NCBI GenBank assembly: GCA_015904075.1
Contig: JABMDH010000045.1
Span: 7,489-17,287 of the forward strand
Reading direction: 5' to 3'
From: Nitrospira sp.
GTDB lineage: Bacteria > Nitrospirota > Nitrospiria > Nitrospirales > Nitrospiraceae
DNA: 9,799 bases
The notes under the pieces are model-generated. The model saw only the letters and a program-made list of their open reading frames with translations. It was not told the origin of the DNA and ran no database searches. The translations under genes were made by a program, and so were the position numbers. Positions 1 to 6,009 of this stretch are shown here, in pieces; position 1 is the stretch's first letter; each line of letters opens with the position of its first letter.

Positions 1-1
1 T

Positions 2-328
2 ACGCTCCGCGCCAGAGGCGCGGTGGTCGTCAGCATCGACGATCTCAATCTGTCCGATCCCGATAAGCCCAAGGTCGTCACGATGCTGGCCGATACCCAC
101 AATCCCGATCCGCTGGCGACATTGGTCAACGAACGGGAGCGGGATTCTGTCGGTGAGGCCATCCAGAATCTTCCAGAGAAGGAACGCCTCGTACTGACCT
201 TGTACTACTTTGAAGAGCTCACCATGAAGGAAATCGGGGAGATGCTCAAAGTCACCGAGTCGCGTGTTTGTCAAATTCACACCAAAGCTATTGTGAGGCT
301 GAAGACTTCTTTACAGGCGGCGCGATGA
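2..328 (+). CDS. fliA: Flagellar sigma factor FliA (sigma-28), C-terminal part, truncated by the window edge
   Basis: The reading frame is open from the left edge and ends with TGA at 326-328, giving about 108 residues of C-terminal sequence. The second half is a sigma-70 family region 4: LPEKERLVLTLYYFEELTMK followed by the helix-turn-helix segment EIGEMLKVTESRVCQIHTKA, which would contact the -35 element. The acidic, loosely conserved stretch before it (SIDDLNLSDPDKPKV) corresponds to the linker between regions 3 and 4. Together with the flagellar genes downstream this points to FliA, which directs RNA polymerase to late flagellar promoters and is held inactive by FlgM, also encoded in this window. 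A GTG at 23 is an internal codon, not the start; the true start lies outside the window. Another sigma-70 family member cannot be excluded from this fragment alone, but the context makes FliA very likely. Confidence 0.9.
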   Translation, partial: TLRARGAVVVSIDDLNLSDPDKPKVVTMLADTHNPDPLATLVNERERDSVGEAIQNLPEKERLVLTLYYFEELTMKEIGEMLKVTESRVCQIHTKAIVRLKTSLQAAR

Positions 329-338
329 CGTATGGCAG

Positions 339-375
339 CGGTAAAGAGGGAACGGCAGCCCGGAAGATTTTACCG
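339..375. repeat. Inverted repeat downstream of fliA
   Basis: CGGTAAA at 339-345 is the exact reverse complement of TTTACCG at 369-375, with a 23-base spacer. It lies just after the fliA stop and about 115-150 bases upstream of the sigma-54 promoter. It is not followed by a T-run, so a classical intrinsic terminator is unlikely. At that distance it could be a binding site for an RpoN enhancer-binding protein, but a 7-base match may also be chance. Confidence 0.3.
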
Positions 376-489
376 GAGCAGGGCAGAAACAGCCTGGTCG
401 AAGTATGCAGGTCGGGACTTGTGAGTGCGGCTCAGTGGGAACATTCGCGTTGGCCGTGTGCAGCAGTCATCGCGGTATGGTCGTAGATG

Positions 490-505
490 TGGCACGAGGG
501 TTGCG
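490..505 (+). promoter_or_regulatory. Sigma-54 (RpoN) promoter for the flgF operon
   Basis: The sequence TGGCACGAGGGTTGCG matches the sigma-54 consensus TGGCACG-N4-TTGC at every fixed position; only the base after the -12 GC is G rather than A/T. The invariant GG (491-492) and GC (503-504) are separated by exactly 10 bases. Transcription would start near 515, giving a leader of about 30 bases before the flgF start at 544. Sigma-54 promoters need an AAA+ activator; in flagellar systems this is a FleQ/FlrC/FlgR-type protein, not encoded here. No competing sigma-70 promoter was evident in the gap. Confidence 0.85.
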
Positions 506-529
506 AAGGTACTGTGTCTGAAGTGTGAC

Positions 530-536
530 AAGGAGG
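530..536 (+). promoter_or_regulatory. Strong ribosome binding site that fixes the flgF start
   Basis: AAGGAGG at 530-536 is a full Shine-Dalgarno match, 7 bases before ATG at 544. The in-frame GTG at 538 is only 1 base away and so is unlikely to be the start. Confidence 0.8.
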
Positions 537-543
537 CGTGATC

Positions 544-1314
544 ATGGATCGAGGTATTTACCCCGTCTTATCCGGTGCACTGGCGCATGAGCGGCGCATG
601 CAGGTCTTTGCCAACAACATGGCAAACGTGAATACGGCTGGTTTCAAGCAAGATGAACAGGCCTTCAAGGCGATGCTGCCTCGTGCGCATGCGGCGGTCC
701 CCGGTATCGGATCCGGCGCCGGACTCGCGCAGCAGATCATGGCGCGGCCGTTGGGCGCGCCTGAACGGGTGTTTACGGCGCCGCCTCGTTTGAAGACCAC
801 CTTTGAGCCGGGTCGGATCCGATTGACCGGCAATCCGTTGGATCTGGCCATTCAAGGCGGCGGTTTTTTTGAAGTGCAGACGCCTCAGGGCGCACGGTAT
901 AGCCGCAATGGCATGTTCTCACTCGATCATCAACGCCGGCTCGTTACCAATCTGGGACATCTGGTGATGGGAGCGAAGGGCGAGATCAAGATGCCTGTCG
1001 GGAAAATGGAGATTACGACACAAGGCGAAATCAAGGTCGACGACAAGCCGGTAGACCGGATCAAGGTCATGGAATTCCCCGATGATCAGATGCCGCAGAA
1101 ATTCGCCGACGGGCTGTACATCTCGGATAAGGGGACGGTGGCCAAGAATCCCCAGGTCCAGGCGGGGCATATCGAAGAGTCCAACGTCAGTGCCATTAGT
1201 GAGATGGTGAAGATGATGGAGGGGATGCGGAGTTATGAGTCGGCGCAGAAATTGATGCAGGCATTCGACCGGATGACGGACACGGCGATTCAGAACGTCG
1301 GACGAGTGTTGTAA
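544..1314 (+). CDS. flgF: Flagellar proximal rod protein FlgF
   Basis: The product is 256 residues from the ATG at 544, close to the usual FlgF length. It belongs to the rod/hook (FlgE-FlgF-FlgG) family of axial proteins exported by the flagellar type III apparatus and forms part of the rod crossing the periplasm. The N-terminal rod signature is FANNMANVNTAGFKQ, within the first 40 residues. The central segment contains NPLDLAIQGGGFFEVQTPQG, typical of the FlgF/FlgG body domain. The C-terminus GHIEESNVSAISEMVKMMEG followed by RSYESAQKLMQAFD is the matching D0 helix. There is no cleavable signal peptide, as expected for type III export. It is preferred over FlgG because it begins MDRGIYPVLSG and lies immediately upstream of a clear FlgG. 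It is the first gene after the sigma-54 promoter and precedes flgG by 68 bases. Confidence 0.93.
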   Translation: MDRGIYPVLSGALAHERRMQVFANNMANVNTAGFKQDEQAFKAMLPRAHAAVPGIGSGAGLAQQIMARPLGAPERVFTAPPRLKTTFEPGRIRLTGNPLDLAIQGGGFFEVQTPQGARYSRNGMFSLDHQRRLVTNLGHLVMGAKGEIKMPVGKMEITTQGEIKVDDKPVDRIKVMEFPDDQMPQKFADGLYISDKGTVAKNPQVQAGHIEESNVSAISEMVKMMEGMRSYESAQKLMQAFDRMTDTAIQNVGRVL

Positions 1315-1382
1315 GTCTGTGAAGCGCCAGAATCCGAGTTGAGAGTTGCTTTGCAAATGATGAGGGACGCGGGAGGGATTCT

Positions 1383-2174
1383 ATGATTCGAGCAATGTGG
1401 ACGGCGGCGACCGGAATGACAGCCCAGCAGATCAACGTCGATACGGTTGCGCATAATCTTGCGAACGTCAATACGAACTCGTTCAAGCGCAGCCGGGCGG
1501 AGTTTGCCGATCTGCTGTACCAGATTCAGCGGCTTCCCGGCACGAATGCGTCGAACGTCGGGGTCTTTCCTGTCGGTATCCAAGTCGGCGCCGGTGTCCG
1601 GCCTACGACGGTTGCGAAGGAGTGGCTCCAGGGGAATATGCGTCAGACGAACAATGAGCTCGATTTGGCCATCGATGGTCCAGGGTTTTTTCAAGTATCC
1701 CGTTCTGACGGTACCATCATGTACACCAGAAACGGATCGTTCAAGCGGGACAACGTGGGCAATGTCGTCACCGGTGACGGTGATCTGCTGAATCCTGTCA
1801 TCACGATTCCGTCCGGCGCCTTGAAGGTCGATATTGGCCAGGACGGCACCGTCTCTGTGCTGCTGCCTGGCGTGACGCAGGCGTCACAGGTCGGACAGAT
1901 TCAATTGACGCGTTTCGACAATCCGTCGGGTCTGGTGGCGATGGGGAATAATCTGTTCATCGACAGTTTTGCGTCCGGTCCGCCTACACAGGGAACCGGC
2001 GGGTTTTCCACCGGATTCGGCACGATTCAGCAGGGATTCCTGGAAAGCTCGAACGTCAATCTGGCGGAAGAAATGGTCAACATGATCATCGCGCAACGCA
2101 GTTATGAGATCAACTCCAAGACGATCCAAGCGTCCGATGAAATGATGGCCATTGCCAACAATCTCAGACGGTAA
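1383..2174 (+). CDS. flgG: Flagellar distal rod protein FlgG
   Basis: The product is 263 residues, essentially the standard FlgG length (about 260). FlgG polymerises into the distal rod, the drive shaft that passes through the P and L rings. The N-terminus MIRAMWTAATGMTAQQINVD and the following AHNLANVNTNSFKRSRAEF are the rod signature. NNELDLAIDGPGFFQV lies in the body domain. The C-terminal ESSNVNLAEEMVNMIIAQRS followed by YEINSKTIQASDEM is the highly conserved FlgG D0 helix. The start at ATG 1383 follows GGAGG at 1372-1376 with a 6-base spacer. The short gap after flgF (1315-1382) shows no terminator or promoter, so the gene is read as part of the flgF operon. flgA starts 15 bases after its stop. 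Confidence 0.96.
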   Translation: MIRAMWTAATGMTAQQINVDTVAHNLANVNTNSFKRSRAEFADLLYQIQRLPGTNASNVGVFPVGIQVGAGVRPTTVAKEWLQGNMRQTNNELDLAIDGPGFFQVSRSDGTIMYTRNGSFKRDNVGNVVTGDGDLLNPVITIPSGALKVDIGQDGTVSVLLPGVTQASQVGQIQLTRFDNPSGLVAMGNNLFIDSFASGPPTQGTGGFSTGFGTIQQGFLESSNVNLAEEMVNMIIAQRSYEINSKTIQASDEMMAIANNLRR

Positions 2175-2189
2175 CGAGAAGAGGGAGCC

Positions 2190-2984
2190 ATGAGTCGATT
2201 TCATCTTGTGTCAGTGCTGTTCCTGCTCAGTGCGACGTTAGGGAGTGTGACGTCGGCGGAGGCGGGTCGTTCAGAGGCGATGCCGGTTTCGCTGGCCGCT
2301 CCGGGCCATCGTTCCCATGAGGGCGGCGCCACTCGCCCTGCCGAGCGCGAGATCTCCGGTGATCTGCTCACCAAGACGATTCGCGGCTATCTGGAAGCCG
2401 AGTGGGGCCGCAAAGTGAAAGACGTGCAGGTGACGGTATTGGACCCTTCCGAGCCGATCAAAGTTCCGTCGGGAGACATGGAACTGCATGTCATTCCTGT
2501 GTCGAACGACGAGAGGCTGGGGCGCCGCATGTTTCAGATGGCAGTGAATGTGAATGGGAAATCCTGGAACACCGTCGAGGTATTGGCTGATGTGGCGGCG
2601 ATGATCGATGCGCTTGCTCCAAATCGGTCCTTGAAATCCGATGAAATCATCGATGGTCAGGATTTGAAGACGGTGCGCATGCGTACGCACCAGTTGTCCC
2701 ATCCCTTTATGACCGATCGGGAAGAGGTGATCGGTAAGAGCGCGGCACGCCCGCTCCCGGCTGATGTCCCGTTTCGTACAGGATTTTTGAAAGCGCCGGT
2801 TCTGGTCAAGAAAGGTGATCGGGTCATGATCGAAGCGAAGCGGGGCGGACTGTCGATTCAAGCTTATGGAGTGACGAAATCGAGCGGTCGCGTCGGTCAA
2901 ACCATCATGGTGAGCAATCAGGATTCTGGCAGGGAACTCCAGGCAAAGATCGTCGGGCCGGGACTCGTGCAGGTGGAGTTCTAA
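2190..2984 (+). CDS. flgA: Flagellar P-ring assembly chaperone FlgA
   Basis: The product is 264 residues, somewhat longer than the enterobacterial protein (about 219). FlgA is a periplasmic chaperone that helps FlgI assemble into the P ring around the rod. Residues 1-25 form a Sec signal peptide (hydrophobic LVSVLFLLSATLG) with a likely signal peptidase I site AEA before G26. The C-terminal third is a SAF-type beta domain: FLKAPVLVKKGDRVMIEAKR, then GLSIQAYGVTKSSGRVGQTI, ending in LQAKIVGPGLVQVEF, the usual FlgA ending. The middle portion is less conserved, as is normal for the family. The start ATG 2190 follows GAGGGAG at 2181-2187. The order flgG-flgA-flgH-flgI places the chaperone next to its client, and flgH follows within 4 bases if the first ATG is used. 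Confidence 0.93.
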   Translation: MSRFHLVSVLFLLSATLGSVTSAEAGRSEAMPVSLAAPGHRSHEGGATRPAEREISGDLLTKTIRGYLEAEWGRKVKDVQVTVLDPSEPIKVPSGDMELHVIPVSNDERLGRRMFQMAVNVNGKSWNTVEVLADVAAMIDALAPNRSLKSDEIIDGQDLKTVRMRTHQLSHPFMTDREEVIGKSAARPLPADVPFRTGFLKAPVLVKKGDRVMIEAKRGGLSIQAYGVTKSSGRVGQTIMVSNQDSGRELQAKIVGPGLVQVEF

Positions 2985-2988
2985 GGAA

Positions 2989-3762
2989 ATGCTGAAGAGC
3001 GAGCAGGCTGAGGTTGAGGCTAAGGTTGAGGGATCGATGTATCGATCGGCAATCCATCCTATGCTCAGCCTGAACCTTGACCTGAGCCTCACGTGGATTC
3101 AGTTGGGTCTCATGATGCTTCTGCTCGGCGGCTGTTTCAGTCCTCCCAGTGTATCAAGCCGCATCGTGGTTCCTCCGCTCCCCCCACCCAAAACGGTCGG
3201 GTCGCTCTGGCAGGAAGAAAACGGGCGCGCGTATCTCTATGAGGATCTCCGCGCGATGCGGGCCGGGGATATTCTCACGGTAAAGATCGTCGAAAATCAC
3301 AAAGGGTCGAAGTCGGCCGATACCGCGGCGCAACGCGAGTCCACGATTCAGAACCGGCTGGTCGGAAGCGGCATGGGTTATCTGGGCTTGCCCGGAATCC
3401 GGGTCAGTGATGAGACTCGCCGTGGATTCGGCATCGACGGCCAAGCGAATACCAAGTTCGGCGGGAAGGGTGCGACCAGCCGCGAAGGCACTTTGACCGG
3501 CACGATTTCCGTCATTGTCACCGAAGTCCTGCCGAACGGGGATCTTCGCATCGAAGGCCGGCGTGAAGTGTCCGTCAATAGCGAGAAACAGCTGATGACG
3601 ATCGGGGGGATTGTGCGCCGGGTCGATGTCGATACGAAGAACACCGTGTTGTCGTCCGCGATTGCGGATGCCAAGATCGAGTATGCCGGTCTCGGCGTAC
3701 TGGATGATGTCCAGCGGCCGGGCTGGTTTATCCGTATTCTGGATTGGATCTATCCATTCTGA
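2989..3762 (+). CDS. flgH: Flagellar L-ring lipoprotein FlgH
   Basis: FlgH forms the L ring in the outer membrane, the outer bushing of the rod. The longest frame from ATG 2989 gives 257 residues. A lipoprotein signal ends in LLLGGC with Cys at codon 49 (3133-3135), the expected lipidation site. The mature part has the family features GSLWQEENGRAYLYEDLRAM, AGDILTVKIVENHKGSKSAD, then TGTISVIVTEVLPNGDLRIE, and ends near VQRPGWFIRILDWIYPF. The start is uncertain. ATG 2989 has only GGAG at 2975-2978 with a 10-base spacer, and the first 16 codons are encoded by a hexameric repeat array. ATG 3037 is preceded by GAGGGA at 3028-3033 and gives a 32-residue lipoprotein signal, which fits better. ATG 3061 and 3112 are further possibilities. 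The gene body is certain; only the first 50 codons are in doubt. Confidence 0.93.
   Translation: MLKSEQAEVEAKVEGSMYRSAIHPMLSLNLDLSLTWIQLGLMMLLLGGCFSPPSVSSRIVVPPLPPPKTVGSLWQEENGRAYLYEDLRAMRAGDILTVKIVENHKGSKSADTAAQRESTIQNRLVGSGMGYLGLPGIRVSDETRRGFGIDGQANTKFGGKGATSREGTLTGTISVIVTEVLPNGDLRIEGRREVSVNSEKQLMTIGGIVRRVDVDTKNTVLSSAIADAKIEYAGLGVLDDVQRPGWFIRILDWIYPF
3005..3089. repeat. Nested inverted repeat of imperfect hexamers in the 5' end of flgH
   Basis: The left arm 3005-3030 and right arm 3064-3089 are imperfect reverse complements: 20 of 26 positions match, and 23 of 26 can pair in RNA when G-U pairs are counted. The left arm is a tandem array of related hexamers (TGAGGT, TGAGGC, TAAGGT, TGAGGG at 3009-3032), and the right arm shows the same pattern on the minus strand (TGAGGC, TCAGGT, CAAGGT, TCAGGC). 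The loop contains a perfect palindrome, GATCGAT at 3032-3038 and ATCGATC at 3041-3047 around GT. The structure covers the possible ribosome binding site at 3028-3033 and ATG 3037. It could be a member of a dispersed palindromic repeat family or a translational control hairpin. Confidence 0.7.
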
Positions 3763-3768
3763 GAGGGG
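3761..3768 (+). promoter_or_regulatory. Ribosome binding site supporting a GTG start for flgI
   Basis: GAGAGGGG at 3761-3768 overlaps the flgH stop and sits 5 bases before an in-frame GTG at 3774. The in-frame ATG at 3744 lies inside flgH and has no comparable site. Confidence 0.5.
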
Positions 3769-3773
3769 AATTT

Positions 3774-5174
3774 GTGGCGACATTACAGAGACGCACAGCA
3801 CTTCCGAAAAAGACGTTTTGGCGAACGCGTATGGATTCGCTGTCCTTACAAATGATGGTGCTCAGCGGCGTGGTCCGGCGGGCCGAGCATAATCCTCCTT
3901 CATTTGCCGATCGTGCGCGATGGGTTCCGCTGGAGCATGTATCCTGTCCGGTACCTCAGCAGCCGGCTTCGGAACAGGGATGGCTGTCTCGTTTCTTCTT
4001 GCTGATCCGGAAGCCGCGCGTATCGCAGACAAGCCGGCCGACACAGGCATTGAGCCGTGTGTTGCCGATCGTGCTGGCCGGTTGCGTGCTCTGCCCGATC
4101 ACAGCGGATGCGGTGAGGATTAAGGATATCGGCGCAATCGAAGGCGTGCGTGAAAACCAGCTGATCGGGTACGGTCTCGTGGTCGGGTTGGATCGCACCG
4201 GCGATCAAGTCATCGGCGGACAGTTCACGATTCAGGCGATGATGTCCATGTTGAATAAAATGGGCGTCAATCTGGTGATCGATCCGATTCAGCTGCTGAC
4301 CAGAAATATCGCGTCGGTGATGGTGACGGCCAAGCTGCCTCCCTTCTCCAAGCCGGGCATGACGCTTGACGCGGTCGTCTCCTCAATGGCGAACGCCAAG
4401 AGTCTTCAAGGCGGCACGTTGTTGCTGACTCCCTTGAAAGCCGCCAACCAACAAGTCTTTGCCGTGGCGCAAGGGCCGGTCTCGATCGGAGGCTTTCTTG
4501 GCGGGACAGGCGGGCCGGGAGGCGCGACGGTGACCAAGAATCATCAGGTGGCAGGGTTCGTTCCCGGCGGCGCCATCATTGAACGGGAACTCCTCGTCAA
4601 TATCGATGCATGGGAGACCGTGTCCGTGCTGCTCCGGCAGCCGGACTTTACCACCGCGATTCGTACAGCCGAAGCAATTGAGGGCGCATATGGGAAGGGG
4701 AGCGCCATGGCCGTCAATTCCGGCTCCGTCAAAGCGACGATTCCATCGGGCTATCTGGGCCGCGTCGTCGAATATATTGCGTCGATCGAAGGTCTGGATG
4801 TGGCCGTCGACGCTGCGGCGAAAATCGTGGTCAATGAGCGGACCGGGACGGTAGTGCTGGGAGAGCATGTCCGTATCTCGACCTGTGCGATTTCGCACGG
4901 CAATCTGACGATCTCCGTGAAGAATACGCTGAATGTGTCCCAGCCACCGGCACCGGTGGTCGGGTCTACGACCGGACAAACGGTCGTCACACCGGATGTT
5001 CAAACTGAAGTGAAGGAACAGGAGTCGCGCCTCGTCGTGGTCGATCAGACCGTCACCCTGGGCGACGTCGTACGTGCACTCAATGCCGTGGGGGTAACCC
5101 CGCGCGATCTGGTCGCGATTCTTTCAGCGCTTCAGTCATCCGGAGCGCTGCAGGCGAAGCTAGAAGTGATGTAG
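3774..5174 (+). CDS. flgI: Flagellar P-ring protein FlgI, with a long N-terminal extension
   Basis: FlgI assembles in the periplasm into the P ring around the rod, helped by FlgA. The conserved protein begins VRIKDIGAIEGVRENQLIGY and includes VVGLDRTGD, LPPFSKPGMTLDAVVSS and IGGFLGGTGG, ending in VTPRDLVAILSALQSSGAL. It is complete at the C-terminus. A hydrophobic signal segment SRVLPIVLAGCVLCPITADA precedes the mature start, with a likely signal peptidase I site ADA before VRIKD. With the GTG at 3774 the product is 466 residues, about 113 of them before the mature domain; most FlgI signal peptides are near 20 residues. The extra residues (MDSLSLQMMVLSGVV and onward) match nothing I recognise. 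A TTG at 4050 would give a normal 21-residue signal peptide but has no visible ribosome binding site. The mature part has a single cysteine, so the E. coli-type intramolecular disulfide cannot form. Confidence 0.93.
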   Translation: MATLQRRTALPKKTFWRTRMDSLSLQMMVLSGVVRRAEHNPPSFADRARWVPLEHVSCPVPQQPASEQGWLSRFFLLIRKPRVSQTSRPTQALSRVLPIVLAGCVLCPITADAVRIKDIGAIEGVRENQLIGYGLVVGLDRTGDQVIGGQFTIQAMMSMLNKMGVNLVIDPIQLLTRNIASVMVTAKLPPFSKPGMTLDAVVSSMANAKSLQGGTLLLTPLKAANQQVFAVAQGPVSIGGFLGGTGGPGGATVTKNHQVAGFVPGGAIIERELLVNIDAWETVSVLLRQPDFTTAIRTAEAIEGAYGKGSAMAVNSGSVKATIPSGYLGRVVEYIASIEGLDVAVDAAAKIVVNERTGTVVLGEHVRISTCAISHGNLTISVKNTLNVSQPPAPVVGSTTGQTVVTPDVQTEVKEQESRLVVVDQTVTLGDVVRALNAVGVTPRDLVAILSALQSSGALQAKLEVM

Positions 5175-5190
5175 AAAGGAACCGCTACCC

Positions 5191-5607
5191 ATGGTGTATC
5201 CAGTCCAGGACCGGCACAATTCGATCAATTCATTACCATTATATAGGGCTGGCGACAGCCCGGTCGGCTTTGAGCCTGCAGTCCCGTTGGCGCCGGGCCT
5301 TGGCAAAGGGGCAATAGCCCGTCCAGCGACTCCTCAGGATCCGGCCGTGGCACGGAAACAGCTGGTTGAAGCCGGACGGCAGTTCGAAGCCTATTTCATC
5401 TCCTATCTATTGAAAGTTATGAGGGAAACCGTTCCGCAAGGTGCGATCGTGAATACCCAAGGCGCCTATTTTCACTCGTTTTACGACCAGGAAATCGGGC
5501 AGCGTGGGGCGGAGTCCGGAGGGATCGGCATTACCAGGATGGTTCAGGAGCATGCGGAGAAATATTTTGTGTTACCGCCGGCTGAGCCCTCAAGTTCAGA
5601 CCGGTGA
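5191..5607 (+). CDS. flgJ: Rod-binding protein FlgJ, single-domain form without muramidase
   Basis: The product is 138 residues and corresponds only to the N-terminal rod-binding domain of enterobacterial FlgJ (about 313 residues there), which acts as the rod cap during assembly. The conserved part runs from about residue 52 to 130: ARKQLVEAGRQFEAYFISYL, then LKVMRETVPQG, the aromatic stretch GAYFHSFYDQEIGQRGAESG and GIGITRMVQEHAEKYF. The first 50 residues are proline- and glycine-rich and poorly conserved. There is no glucosaminidase/muramidase domain, so local peptidoglycan opening must rely on a separate enzyme. The ATG at 5191 follows AAAGGA at 5175-5180 with a 10-base spacer; the next codon is GTG. 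It starts 16 bases after flgI. The last codons overlap a sigma-28-like promoter for flgM. Confidence 0.9.
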   Translation: MVYPVQDRHNSINSLPLYRAGDSPVGFEPAVPLAPGLGKGAIARPATPQDPAVARKQLVEAGRQFEAYFISYLLKVMRETVPQGAIVNTQGAYFHSFYDQEIGQRGAESGGIGITRMVQEHAEKYFVLPPAEPSSSDR

Positions 5608-5617
5608 GAACCGATAC
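5590..5617 (+). promoter_or_regulatory. Sigma-28 (FliA) promoter candidate for flgM-flgN-flgK-flgL
   Basis: TCAAGTTC (5590-5597), a 12-base spacer and ACCGATAC (5610-5617) resemble the sigma-28 consensus TAAAGTTT-N11-GCCGATAA. The -35 agrees at T, A, A, G, T and T, and the -10 agrees at CCGATA; the spacer is one base long. It overlaps the flgJ stop at 5605-5607. Transcription would start near 5624, about 75 bases before flgM. In enterobacteria flgM and flgK are also read from sigma-28 promoters, so placement fits the genes downstream. Confidence 0.6.
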
Positions 5618-5698
5618 AGACCTCGACGAGGTACAACTGCAATATGCCAGTGTCGAGGATGTTGCAGAAGATGAGAGACGAGCGGAAGGAGTAGGGAT

Positions 5699-6004
5699 AT
5701 GCAGATTTCAGGTCACGGGAAAGCGGATCATTTGGCCAAGCTGTTGCTGGGGGTACAGGATGCCGATGTCGTCGGCGCCAAGTCTTCACCCTCTCGCAAA
5801 GAGGCCGAGAAGGATCAGGTCCACATTTCCCAACAGGCCAAGGAGTTACAGCGGATCCAAGCGTTGGCGCACGAGCCCGATCAGGCTCGAAGCGAACGCC
5901 TCGAGCAGATCCGGCAGGCGATCGAGAACGGAACCTACGATGTCAGTGGACGGAAGGTAGGGGACGCGCTCATCACGCAGGTACTGACGGACGCCGTTTT
6001 GTAA
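5699..6004 (+). CDS. flgM: Anti-sigma-28 factor FlgM
   Basis: The product is 101 residues, the normal FlgM size. FlgM binds FliA in the cytoplasm and blocks late gene transcription until it is exported through the completed hook-basal body. The N-terminal half is polar and rich in K, S, E and Q, as expected for an unfolded export substrate. The sigma-binding C-terminal half contains VHISQQAKELQRIQAL (about 41-56) and the signature RLEQIRQAIENGTYDVSG (67-84), followed by a final helix VGDALITQVLTDAVL. The start ATG 5699 follows AAGGAG at 5686-5691 with a 7-base spacer. It is the first gene after the sigma-28-like promoter in the flgJ end, so FliA would drive its own inhibitor. flgN follows after an 83-base gap that holds a small hairpin. 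Confidence 0.95.
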   Translation: MQISGHGKADHLAKLLLGVQDADVVGAKSSPSRKEAEKDQVHISQQAKELQRIQALAHEPDQARSERLEQIRQAIENGTYDVSGRKVGDALITQVLTDAVL

Positions 6005-6009
6005 GGTAG

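Noticed and set aside
50..66. CCGATAA-like sequence resembling a sigma-28 -10 element in fliA
   Set aside because: No -35 element occurs at the correct distance, and the gene downstream of it is fliA itself, within its coding region.
268..486. A 72-codon open frame overlapping the end of fliA and the following gap
   Set aside because: It starts inside fliA in another frame, has no ribosome binding site, and its product (MSNSHQSYCEAEDF and onward) resembles no family.
581..600. GG-N10-GC match at the start of flgF
   Set aside because: The -12 element lacks the TT of TTGC, and it lies inside coding sequence downstream of a much better promoter.
919..1356. A 145-codon minus-strand frame opposite flgF (and similar ones opposite other genes)
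   Set aside because: These are histidine- and arginine-rich mirror frames of GC-rich coding sequence, with no initiation signals and no recognisable domains.
3316..3323. GCCGATAC resembling a sigma-28 -10 element in flgH
   Set aside because: The nearest TAAA-like element is only about 8 bases upstream, so the spacing is wrong.
3920..4123. A 67-codon open frame within the 5' part of flgI
   Set aside because: It is in a different frame, without a ribosome binding site or recognisable motifs, and it overlaps the FlgI signal peptide region.
5731..5750. Possible second sigma-54 promoter (TGGCCAAGCTGTTGCT) inside flgM
   Set aside because: GG-N10-GC spacing and the -12 TTGCT fit, but the -24 box lacks the ACG of TGGCACG, and the bases simply encode the flgM codons for LAKLLLG. 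It is probably chance.
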